From DSWT01 sp034433375 (GTDB taxonomy: Bacteria; Chloroflexota; Anaerolineae; B4-G1; SLSP01), in NCBI GenBank assembly GCA_034433375.1, contig DAOUAQ010000192.1, positions 1 to 5,081 on the forward strand: a DNA stretch of 5,081 nucleotides, read 5' to 3'. Both the position numbers and the translations under genes were made by a program. Positions 1 through 5,081 of this stretch are shown piece after piece (within the stretch, counting starts at the first letter, position 1; each line of letters opens with the position of its first letter). The notes beneath the pieces are model-generated. The model was not told the origin of the DNA, did not search any database, and saw nothing but the letters and a program-made list of their open reading frames with translations.

Positions 1-261
1 TGGTCGAACTTCGCCGTCGCTTGCGGCGTGGGCATCGCGTTGACCGTCGCCAGCGTCATCGTCATGCAAAGCAAGTACGCCGGATTCTACCCTTACACGC
101 TGCCCGCTCTCGTTGCCAACGGCTTTAGCGAGAACATCGGCGCGCTGAAAACTCTTACAGACGGTGTATTGCCCGTCACAGAACTGCTGTTCGGTAGTAT
201 TGGCGGCCTGGTCGCAGCCGTGATCGGCGGTTGGCATTTCGTCCGGCGGGACGTGTTATAG
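1..261 (+). CDS. ABC-2 type transporter permease, C-terminal fragment (5' end outside window)
   Basis: The frame is open from base 1 to a TAG stop, so the gene begins upstream of the window; 86 residues are visible. The GTG at 28 is only an internal in-frame codon, not a credible start. Two hydrophobic stretches can be seen: visible residues about 10-23 (VGIALTVASVIVM region) and about 63-80 (LLFGSIGGLVAAVIGGWHF). The protein ends in a short basic tail, FVRRDVL. Two membrane segments around a polar/aromatic loop, closing with a 'GGWHFVRRDVL'-type end, are typical of the last helices of ABC-2 permeases, the membrane subunit that works with an ATP-binding subunit to export a substrate. The substrate cannot be told from this fragment. 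The partner ATPase gene would be expected upstream. A terminator-like hairpin follows 22 bases after the stop, so this is probably the last gene of its operon. The membrane-protein call is firm; the ABC-2 family call rests on resemblance only. Confidence 0.72.
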   Translation, partial: WSNFAVACGVGIALTVASVIVMQSKYAGFYPYTLPALVANGFSENIGALKTLTDGVLPVTELLFGSIGGLVAAVIGGWHFVRRDVL

Positions 262-283
262 CAGCAGGGCAACGCATCGGATC

Positions 284-323
284 GCGCGGCGGGTCACACA
301 AGACTCGCCGCGCTGTCGTTTTT
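284..323 (+). terminator. Rho-independent terminator after the ABC permease gene
   Basis: Arms 284-295 and 302-313 form a 12-bp stem (GCGCGGCG plus GGTC against GACT plus CGCCGCGC) around a six-base ACACAA loop. All pairs are Watson-Crick except one G-U (292/305), which is stable only in the plus-strand transcript. Five bases after the stem comes a run of five T (319-323). The GC-rich stem, short loop and T run fit an intrinsic terminator for the gene ending at 261. The TGTCG between stem and T run makes the tract imperfect, so termination may not be complete. Confidence 0.7.
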
Positions 324-331
324 GTCGCAAC

Positions 332-359
332 TTGCCTTCATCGGAAAACGTGATAGGCT
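332..359 (+). promoter_or_regulatory. Candidate sigma70-type promoter for glgP
   Basis: TTGCCT (332-337) resembles a -35 box. Sixteen bases later TAGGCT (354-359) could be a -10 box, preceded by TG plus one base (351-353) as in extended -10 promoters. It lies after the upstream terminator and would give a leader of about 50 bases ahead of glgP. The -10 match is only three of six bases, so this is a suggestion from position and pattern. No operator-like palindrome was seen in the rest of the 324-403 interval. Confidence 0.27.
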
Positions 360-403
360 ATACCCCATAAGTGTCCCCGCCCGTGTTATGCTGTACCAAA
401 GTG

Positions 404-409
404 AAGGAG
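404..409 (+). promoter_or_regulatory. Ribosome binding site of glgP
   Basis: AAGGAG is a strong anti-16S match. It lies 4 bases before a GTG (414) and 10 bases before an in-frame ATG (420). The two starts differ by only two residues. I prefer ATG because it is the stronger codon and 4 bases is a short spacer, but neither spacing is ideal. Confidence 0.65.
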
Positions 410-419
410 TAGAGTGTCT

Positions 420-2996
420 ATGAAACCGAAACCGATGCGCACCTTTTCCATCATCCCCGCGCTGCCTGAACCCCTGAAACCTTTATGGGACCTGGCCTAC
501 AACTTGCGGTGGGCCTGGAAACACGATATTATCGAGCTTTTCCGGCGACTGGACAGCGATCTATGGGAGAAGACCGACCACAACCCCGTGCTGATGCTTG
601 GCACAATTGAACAATCCCGTCTCCAGGCTGCGGCCGAGGATGTAGGTTTTATGGCGCACCTGAAACGGGTGACGCAATATCTGGCAGAACACCTCAACGA
701 AAAACCAACGGCCTGGTTTTCCCGCACCTATGGCGAGAACCAAGACCCCTTGATCGCCTATTTCTCGTTCGAGTTCGGCATCACCGAATGTCTGACCATC
801 TTCGCCGGCGGGCTTGGCATTCTGGCCGGCGACCACATCAAATCGGCCAGCGACCTGGGGCTGCCGCTCGTGGGCGTGGGCTTGCTCTACCAGCAGGGCT
901 ACTTCCGCCAGTATCTCAACCAGGCGGGCTGGCAGCAGGAAGCCTACGAGGACAACCATTTCGACAATTTCCCCGTGCGGATGGTGCGCGACGCGGACGG
1001 CAACCCGCTGACCGTCGGCGTAGAATTCCCCGGTCGCACCGTCACCGCGCGCATCTGGCGCGCCGACGTGGGACGCGCGACGCTTTACTTGCTCGATACC
1101 AACATCCCCGAAAACATCCGCCCCGAAGACCGCGACATCACCGACCAACTGTACGGCGGCGACCAGGATTTACGCATCCGGCAAGAGATTTTGCTCGGCA
1201 TCGGCGGCTACCGCGCGCTACAGGTGCTCGGCCTGAATCCGATGGTGTACCACATGAACGAGGGACATTCGGCCTTCCTGAGTCTGGAACGGACACGCTG
1301 CTTGATGGACAGTTACCAGGTCAGTTTCTACGAAGCGCGGGAGGCAGCCTCCGCCGGACTGGTGTTCACCACCCACACGCCGGTGCCGGCCGGGCACGAC
1401 CGCTTCTCCCCGCCGATGATGGAGTACTACTTCAAAGATTACGTCGCCCAATATCTCAAACTGCCCTGGAATGACTTCCTGGCCCTGGGACGGCAGAACC
1501 CCTTCGACTACGGCGAACCGTTCTGCATGACCATTCTGGCGCTGCGGATGTCGGCGTACAGCAACGGCGTCAGCCGTCTGCACGGCGTCGTTTCGCGGCA
1601 GATGTGGGAAGGGCTGTGGCCGGGCGTCCCCCAGAGCGAAATCCCCATTTCGCACGTCACCAACGGCGTCCACATCCTTTCGTGGATTTCGCGGGATATG
1701 AAAGTGCTCTACGACCGCTATCTCGGCCCGCGCTGGCGCGAGGAACCGGCGGATCAGACCGTCTGGCAGCGGGCGGGGCACATCGCGGCGGAAGAACTGT
1801 GGAGCACGCACGAGCGGCGGCGCGAGCGCCTGGTTGCCTTTGCGCGCACTCGTTTGCAGCAGCAGCTCGAACAGCGCGGCGTCGCGCAGAGCGAAGTTGA
1901 AGCCGCCAGCGAGGCGCTCGATCCGGAGGCGCTGACTATCGGCTTCGCCCGACGCTTCGCCACCTACAAGCGCGCCACGCTGCTGTTGCGCGACCCGGAA
2001 CGTCTGGCCCGGCTGCTCAACGATCCCAAATGCCCGGTGCAAATCATCTTTGCCGGCAAAGCGCATCCCCACGATAATCCGGGCAAAGAACTGATCCAGA
2101 AGATCGTCGGTCTGGCGCGCGATGATGTTTTCCGCTCCAGACTGGTGTTCCTGGAAGATTACGATATGACGGTCGCGCGTTACATGGTGCAAGGCGTAGA
2201 TGTCTGGCTGAACACGCCGCGCCGTCCGCGCGAGGCCAGCGGCACGAGCGGCATGAAGGCCGCCGCAAACGGTGTGCTGAACGTGAGCATCCTGGATGGC
2301 TGGTGGGACGAAGCCTACACCCCCGGCGTCGGGTGGGCGATTGGACGCGGCGAAACGTATGAAAACACGGAGGATCAGGATCAAGTTGAGGCCGAGGCGC
2401 TCTATGACCTGTTGGAGCGCGACGTGATCCCGATGTTTTACGAGCGCGGGCGCGACAATCTGCCCCGGCGGTGGATCGGGCGCATGAAAAACAGCATCGG
2501 CGCGCTATCTTACGTGTTCAACACCAACCGGATGGTGGCGGAATATACCGAGCGGTTCTACATGCCCGCCGCCCGGCGCTACGAACTCTTGACGGACGAC
2601 GACCTTGCCGGCGCCAAATCGCTCGCTGCCTGGAAGCTGCGGCTCTACGACAACTGGTCAAAAATCCGCATCGAGAAAGTCAACGGCGACTTGCCCGCCG
2701 AGATCAAAGTCGGGGACAGATTCGTCGCCCAGGCGGAAGTGCAGCTTGGTGAACTGACGCCGGAGGATGTAGCGGTCGAGCTATACATCGGGCTGGTCAA
2801 TCCGAACGGCGAGATCGTCAAAGGGCGCGCCGAGCCAATGCACGCGCTCAAACGCATCCAGGCTGGCGTGTACCTGTTTGAGACGGACACGCACTGCACG
2901 ATGAGCGGGCTGCACGGCTACACCGTGCGCGTGCTACCCCAGCACCCCGACGCTGTGACACCGTTCTTGCCCGGCTTCATCAAGTGGGCGGAATAA
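420..2996 (+). CDS. glgP: Alpha-glucan phosphorylase (glycogen/maltodextrin phosphorylase, DUF3417-containing type)
   Basis: This cytoplasmic enzyme removes glucose units from the non-reducing ends of alpha-1,4-glucans using phosphate, yielding glucose-1-phosphate, and needs pyridoxal phosphate. Residues are numbered from ATG 420 (858 aa). An N-terminal helical segment, about 8-110, fits the DUF3417 domain typical of this subfamily. The glycosyltransferase-35 core covers about 110-715, with HMNEGHSAF at 278-286, THTPVPAGHDRF at 318-329 and VTNGVH at 413-418. RRFATYKRA (511-519) supplies the likely phosphate-binding Arg512 and Lys517, with the same five-residue spacing as Arg569/Lys574 of muscle phosphorylase. 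EASGTSGMKAAANG (605-618) holds the PLP-binding Lys613. Residues from about 745 to the end form a beta-rich extension usual in this subfamily. The length matches the family, and no frameshift or missing catalytic residue was seen. A GTG at 414 would add two residues. No other glycogen gene is in the window, so it appears to be transcribed alone. Confidence 0.95.
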   Translation: MKPKPMRTFSIIPALPEPLKPLWDLAYNLRWAWKHDIIELFRRLDSDLWEKTDHNPVLMLGTIEQSRLQAAAEDVGFMAHLKRVTQYLAEHLNEKPTAWFSRTYGENQDPLIAYFSFEFGITECLTIFAGGLGILAGDHIKSASDLGLPLVGVGLLYQQGYFRQYLNQAGWQQEAYEDNHFDNFPVRMVRDADGNPLTVGVEFPGRTVTARIWRADVGRATLYLLDTNIPENIRPEDRDITDQLYGGDQDLRIRQEILLGIGGYRALQVLGLNPMVYHMNEGHSAFLSLERTRCLMDSYQVSFYEAREAASAGLVFTTHTPVPAGHDRFSPPMMEYYFKDYVAQYLKLPWNDFLALGRQNPFDYGEPFCMTILALRMSAYSNGVSRLHGVVSRQMWEGLWPGVPQSEIPISHVTNGVHILSWISRDMKVLYDRYLGPRWREEPADQTVWQRAGHIAAEELWSTHERRRERLVAFARTRLQQQLEQRGVAQSEVEAASEALDPEALTIGFARRFATYKRATLLLRDPERLARLLNDPKCPVQIIFAGKAHPHDNPGKELIQKIVGLARDDVFRSRLVFLEDYDMTVARYMVQGVDVWLNTPRRPREASGTSGMKAAANGVLNVSILDGWWDEAYTPGVGWAIGRGETYENTEDQDQVEAEALYDLLERDVIPMFYERGRDNLPRRWIGRMKNSIGALSYVFNTNRMVAEYTERFYMPAARRYELLTDDDLAGAKSLAAWKLRLYDNWSKIRIEKVNGDLPAEIKVGDRFVAQAEVQLGELTPEDVAVELYIGLVNPNGEIVKGRAEPMHALKRIQAGVYLFETDTHCTMSGLHGYTVRVLPQHPDAVTPFLPGFIKWAE

Positions 2997-2997
2997 C

Positions 2998-3061
2998 CGC
3001 GTAGTGGTCGCGTAGTGGCGACTTCAGTCGCTCTTCGTGAACGACTGAAGTCGTTACTACG
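2998..3061. repeat. REP-like palindromic repeat between convergent glgP and prmC
   Basis: Arms 3011-3030 (CGTAGTGGCGACTTCAGTCG) and 3042-3061 are inverted copies matching at 18 of 20 positions around an 11-base centre. The two differences are GG opposite TT, which form G-U pairs in a plus-strand RNA but C-A mismatches in a minus-strand RNA. The hairpin is thus fully paired only in the glgP transcript. A second copy of the outer motif CGCGTAGTGG sits at 2998-3007, ahead of 3009-3018. The repeat begins one base after the glgP stop and runs into the last codons of prmC. There is no T run on either side, so it is not a classical intrinsic terminator, but it could stall polymerase or protect mRNA 3' ends. 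The layout is like the dispersed REP elements mobilised by RAYT transposases; no such gene is in the window. Confidence 0.75.
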
Positions 3062-3902
3062 CTGTGATTTTAAGAATACGATCCTTCCCGGCGAGATCGG
3101 GGAGAATCGCAACATCGGCTTTGGGGAAAGCGGCTTGGGCGAGCGCCTGGGCCGCTTCGCCTTGCCGCTCGCCGATTTCGATCAACATCAGCCCGCCAGG
3201 TTGTAGGCGAGTTTGAGCTTGCGCCAGTAATCGCCGAATCGCGTCCAGGCCGTCTGCGCCGGACAGTAGCGCCAGACGTGGCTCTTGCTGAACGGAGAGG
3301 GGCAGCGCGTCCCATTCATCATCGGCGACGTAGGGCGGATTGCTGACGATCAAACCTACCGGTTCGGGCAGCGGCGCGAGCAAATCACCCTCAAGAAACG
3401 TGATGCGCTCCGCGACATTGTGCCGTTCCGCATTGGCGCGCGCGACCCGCAGCGCAGCAGGCGAAATATCGGTGGCGTAGAGGCGCAGCGACGGCGCCTG
3501 GACCGCCAGCGCCGCAGCAATACAGCCGGAGCCGGTCCCCACGTCCACGGCAACGGCGTCAGGATGCGCCTGCACCCAATCCAGCGCGGCCTCCACCAAC
3601 GTCTCCGTCTCCGGGCGGGGAATCAACACGTCAGGCGTCACGGTGAACGTCAACCCGAAAAACTCGATCTGCCCGGTGATGTAGGGCAACGGTTCACCGG
3701 CAGCGCGGCGTCGCACACTCGTGGCGTAGTCGGCAGCTTGCTGCGGGGTCAGCAGCGCTTCGGGGTGCGCCCACAGATAGACGCGCGGACAGTCCAGAAG
3801 ATGCGCTAACAGGAGTTCCGCTTCGACGTGGGGGCGGTCGGTGTGGGCGGAGAGGTAGGCGCTGGCCCAACGGAGCACGACGGCGAGATTAGTACTGAGC
3901 AT
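3057..3902 (-). CDS. prmC: Peptide chain release factor N5-glutamine methyltransferase (PrmC/HemK)
   Basis: PrmC methylates, with S-adenosylmethionine, the glutamine of the GGQ motif in release factors RF1 and RF2, raising termination efficiency; it is cytoplasmic. The 281-residue length is normal for the family. Residues 1-75 are the helical N-terminal domain that docks the release factor (EAELLLAHLL at 27-36). IPRPETE is at 94-100. The SAM-binding loop VDVGTGSG is at 119-126, with acidic Asp145 (ATDIS) as the likely ribose contact. The catalytic NPPY, which holds the target glutamine, is at 188-191, followed by EPRLALLSGADGLD at 207-220. The ATG start fits the family's N terminus; a GAGGG lies upstream at a rather long spacing, inside the preceding gene. 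The gene starts 6 bases after the HicB-like stop, suggesting co-transcription. Its TAG stop, directly followed by an in-frame TAA, lies within the REP-like repeat. Often prmC follows prfA; prfA is not seen here. Confidence 0.95.
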   Translation of the reverse strand: MLSTNLAVVLRWASAYLSAHTDRPHVEAELLLAHLLDCPRVYLWAHPEALLTPQQAADYATSVRRRAAGEPLPYITGQIEFFGLTFTVTPDVLIPRPETETLVEAALDWVQAHPDAVAVDVGTGSGCIAAALAVQAPSLRLYATDISPAALRVARANAERHNVAERITFLEGDLLAPLPEPVGLIVSNPPYVADDEWDALPLSVQQEPRLALLSGADGLDAIRRLLAQAQTRLQPGGLMLIEIGERQGEAAQALAQAAFPKADVAILPDLAGKDRILKITA

Positions 3903-3908
3903 ACGTCG

Positions 3909-4250
3909 TTATGCCCTCTTCCGCGCCTCGGCGACGCCCTGCTGAACCAATGCCATAAATTCTTCTTCAGACAATGAATCATAGTCCAAACCTCGCGCTT
4001 TAGTCCAGGCGCGTAGATGTTCAATGGTACGGCGTTCCAAATCATCCATATCAGGCTTGATATTTGTCTGTAGTTCCAGGTTTTCGTCTTCCAGATGTAG
4101 CAAAATAGCCTCCTGCAAGTTTTGTAAAGTTTCTTCCACTGTTTGTCCCTGTGTTACCACCGCCAGGTTGATGCATTCAGCCACATAACCGTTTTCATCG
4201 CCGGGATAAACGACAGCCTGAGCCATACAATGCTTCGCTCTTACGGTCAT
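3909..4250 (-). CDS. HicB-like antitoxin-family protein, no HicA partner in window
   Basis: A 113-residue soluble protein. Residues about 9-60 (AVVYPGDENGYVAEC, then TQGQTVEETLQNLQEAILLHLED) follow the HicB partial RNase H-like fold: two strands with a GYVAE turn, then a helix beginning TVEE and ending in an acidic stretch. HicB proteins normally neutralise the small HicA mRNA interferase and often carry a DNA-binding tail. Here residues 61-113 are charged and probably helical (LSEEEFMALVQQGVAEARKRA), without a helix-turn-helix or ribbon-helix-helix I can recognise. No HicA-sized gene is adjacent: the flanking gaps are 9 and 6 bases. By hand count the gene is about 48% GC (163 of 342), against about 75% and 68% in sampled 60-base stretches of its neighbours, which suggests later acquisition. 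ATG 4250 follows a weak GGAAAG; ATG 4226 would start closer to the conserved core. The family call is fairly sure; a toxin-antitoxin role is not shown. Confidence 0.78.
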   Translation of the reverse strand: MTVRAKHCMAQAVVYPGDENGYVAECINLAVVTQGQTVEETLQNLQEAILLHLEDENLELQTNIKPDMDDLERRTIEHLRAWTKARGLDYDSLSEEEFMALVQQGVAEARKRA

Positions 4251-4259
4251 AACTTTCCG

Positions 4260-5081
4260 TCAACTCACAATCCGCGCGCGCCGTAAATCCTCCAACAGCA
4301 TCCGCCGCAGAGGAACGTCGGTGCGCAGCAAGGCGTAGCGCCCGCCGTACTTGCCGGCGAGCGCGCGCAACTCGGCCTGCCAGTCCGCCAGACGGCGCTG
4401 GTAGGCATCGAGCGCCGCGCCGTCGACCGTCACCTCGCGCTTGTCGCCGGTTTCGGCATCCACCAGGCGCAGGTCGCCGCGCAGCGTGGGAGCGAGTTCG
4501 TCGGGCGTGAGCAGGTGCAGGAGGACGACTTCGTGGCCGCGCCCGGCGAGCGCCGCCAAACCGGCGCGCAAGCCGTCGGGATCGTAGCCGTCGGTGACGA
4601 GTAGCGCCAGGCCGGGACGTTGTGCGCGCGCGGCGATATCGCGCAGCGCATCCGCCAGCGGCGTTGCAGCGGAAGGCGTGACCGTAGTACACCACATCTG
4701 CCAGCCCGGCAGCAGCCCCCTCCCCCGGCCCGGCCCCCAGAAGGCGTGCGTCGAGTGCAGCGCCGCGCCCCACAGCGCGTCCCCGCCGAGCAGCGCCATC
4801 GTCCCGAAGGCCGCCGCGAGCCGCTGTACGGCCGGCCAGCGGGCAGCGTCGCCTTCACCCCAGGCCATGGATGCGCTGCCGTCGAGCAGCACCATCACGG
4901 CGAGGTCTTCCTCTTCCTCGTGGAGGCGCACGTAGGGGCGGTCGAGCCGCGCGTAGAGGTTCCAGTCCACCCGGCGGGGATCGTCGCCGGGCGTGTAGTC
5001 GCGGTAGTCGGCGAATTCGAGGCCCGCGCCGCGCCGGGTGGAACGCCGCTCGCCCCACGTTCCGCCGCGCTTGCGCTTCCG
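4260..5081 (-). CDS. DUF58 family protein with vWA-like MIDAS motif (5' end outside window)
   Basis: The frame stays open to the right edge, giving 273 residues; the N terminus is outside. An in-frame GTG at 4970 is not the start, because the conserved DUF58 signature lies before it. Numbering from the first visible codon, GLEFADYRDYTPGDDPRRVDW (20-40) is the family's hallmark block (xEFxxxRxYxPGDDxRxxDW), followed by ARLDRPYVRLHEEEEDL at 44-60. A von Willebrand A-like region follows: DGSASM at 67-72, Thr140 and TDG at 163-165 together look like a complete metal-ion-dependent adhesion site. No membrane segment is visible, as in short soluble members of about 300 residues, so little is probably missing. 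DUF58 proteins usually sit beside MoxR-type AAA+ ATPases and are thought to act with them as chaperone-like or assembly factors. That partner would be expected beyond the right edge. The exact function is unknown. The stop lies 9 bases before the HicB-like gene. Confidence 0.9.
   Translation of the reverse strand, partial: RKRKRGGTWGERRSTRRGAGLEFADYRDYTPGDDPRRVDWNLYARLDRPYVRLHEEEEDLAVMVLLDGSASMAWGEGDAARWPAVQRLAAAFGTMALLGGDALWGAALHSTHAFWGPGRGRGLLPGWQMWCTTVTPSAATPLADALRDIAARAQRPGLALLVTDGYDPDGLRAGLAALAGRGHEVVLLHLLTPDELAPTLRGDLRLVDAETGDKREVTVDGAALDAYQRRLADWQAELRALAGKYGGRYALLRTDVPLRRMLLEDLRRARIVS

Noticed and set aside
387..392. TATGCT as an alternative -10 box for glgP
   Set aside because: No -35-like hexamer lies at 16-18 bases upstream (the sequence there is CCCATA), and it is very close to the ribosome binding site.
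788..1474. A 228-codon plus-strand open frame overlapping glgP in another frame
   Set aside because: The translation is dominated by Arg, Ala, Gly and Pro low-complexity runs without motifs. The glgP frame across this stretch carries conserved catalytic blocks.
1218..2384. A 388-codon open frame on the minus strand, opposite glgP
   Set aside because: It lies wholly inside a confident glgP gene. Its translation is rich in Arg, Ala, Gly and His with no recognisable domain, as expected for the antisense shadow of a GC-rich gene.
3011..3061. Possible bidirectional intrinsic terminator
   Set aside because: The stem is long, but no T run follows on either strand. I therefore call it a REP-like repeat that may still affect transcript ends.
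2998..3061. Possible single CRISPR repeat or attachment site
   Set aside because: There is only one palindrome plus a short duplication, with no regularly spaced copies or spacers and no integrase, tRNA or cas gene nearby.
3285..3809. A 174-codon plus-strand open frame opposite prmC
   Set aside because: It is antisense to the conserved SAM-binding and NPPY regions of prmC, is Arg- and Gly-rich, and has no family resemblance.
4195..4773. A 192-codon minus-strand open frame overlapping the DUF58 and HicB-like genes
   Set aside because: It is very rich in Arg and Ala, crosses two well-supported genes in another frame, and has no motif; it is a high-GC shadow.

Overview
The window suggests a moderately GC-rich bacterium, with coding DNA mostly around 60-75% GC in the stretches I counted. 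The large glucan phosphorylase resembles the Thermus/Chloroflexota-type alpha-glucan phosphorylases rather than the enterobacterial MalP/GlgP type. A palindromic REP-like repeat fills a convergent intergenic gap, a pattern I associate with Chloroflexota such as Roseiflexus and Anaerolineae relatives. That phylum assignment is inference, not something the sequence proves.

Plus strand, left to right. Positions 1-261 hold the 3' end of an ABC-2 type exporter permease gene, closed by a strong intrinsic-terminator-like hairpin at 284-323. A leader of about 150 bases with a plausible promoter and an AAGGAG ribosome binding site precedes a complete alpha-glucan phosphorylase gene (glgP) at 420-2996. 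Its PLP lysine and phosphate-binding residues are intact.

Minus strand, read right to left. A DUF58/vWA-fold protein gene (4260 to beyond the right edge), a small HicB-like gene (3909-4250) and prmC (3057-3902, release-factor glutamine methyltransferase) are separated by only 9 and 6 bases. They therefore look co-transcribed. The HicB-like gene is clearly poorer in GC (about 48% by hand count) than its neighbours and has no HicA partner in the window, so it looks like a later insertion into the operon.

glgP and prmC converge. The 60-base gap between their stop codons is filled by a near-perfect 20-bp inverted repeat, which also supplies the stop codon of prmC. The genes are functionally unrelated (export, glycogen breakdown, translation termination, vWA chaperone-like function), and I see no new multi-gene system here. 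The items most worth a second look are the repeat at the convergent junction and the orphan low-GC HicB-like gene.
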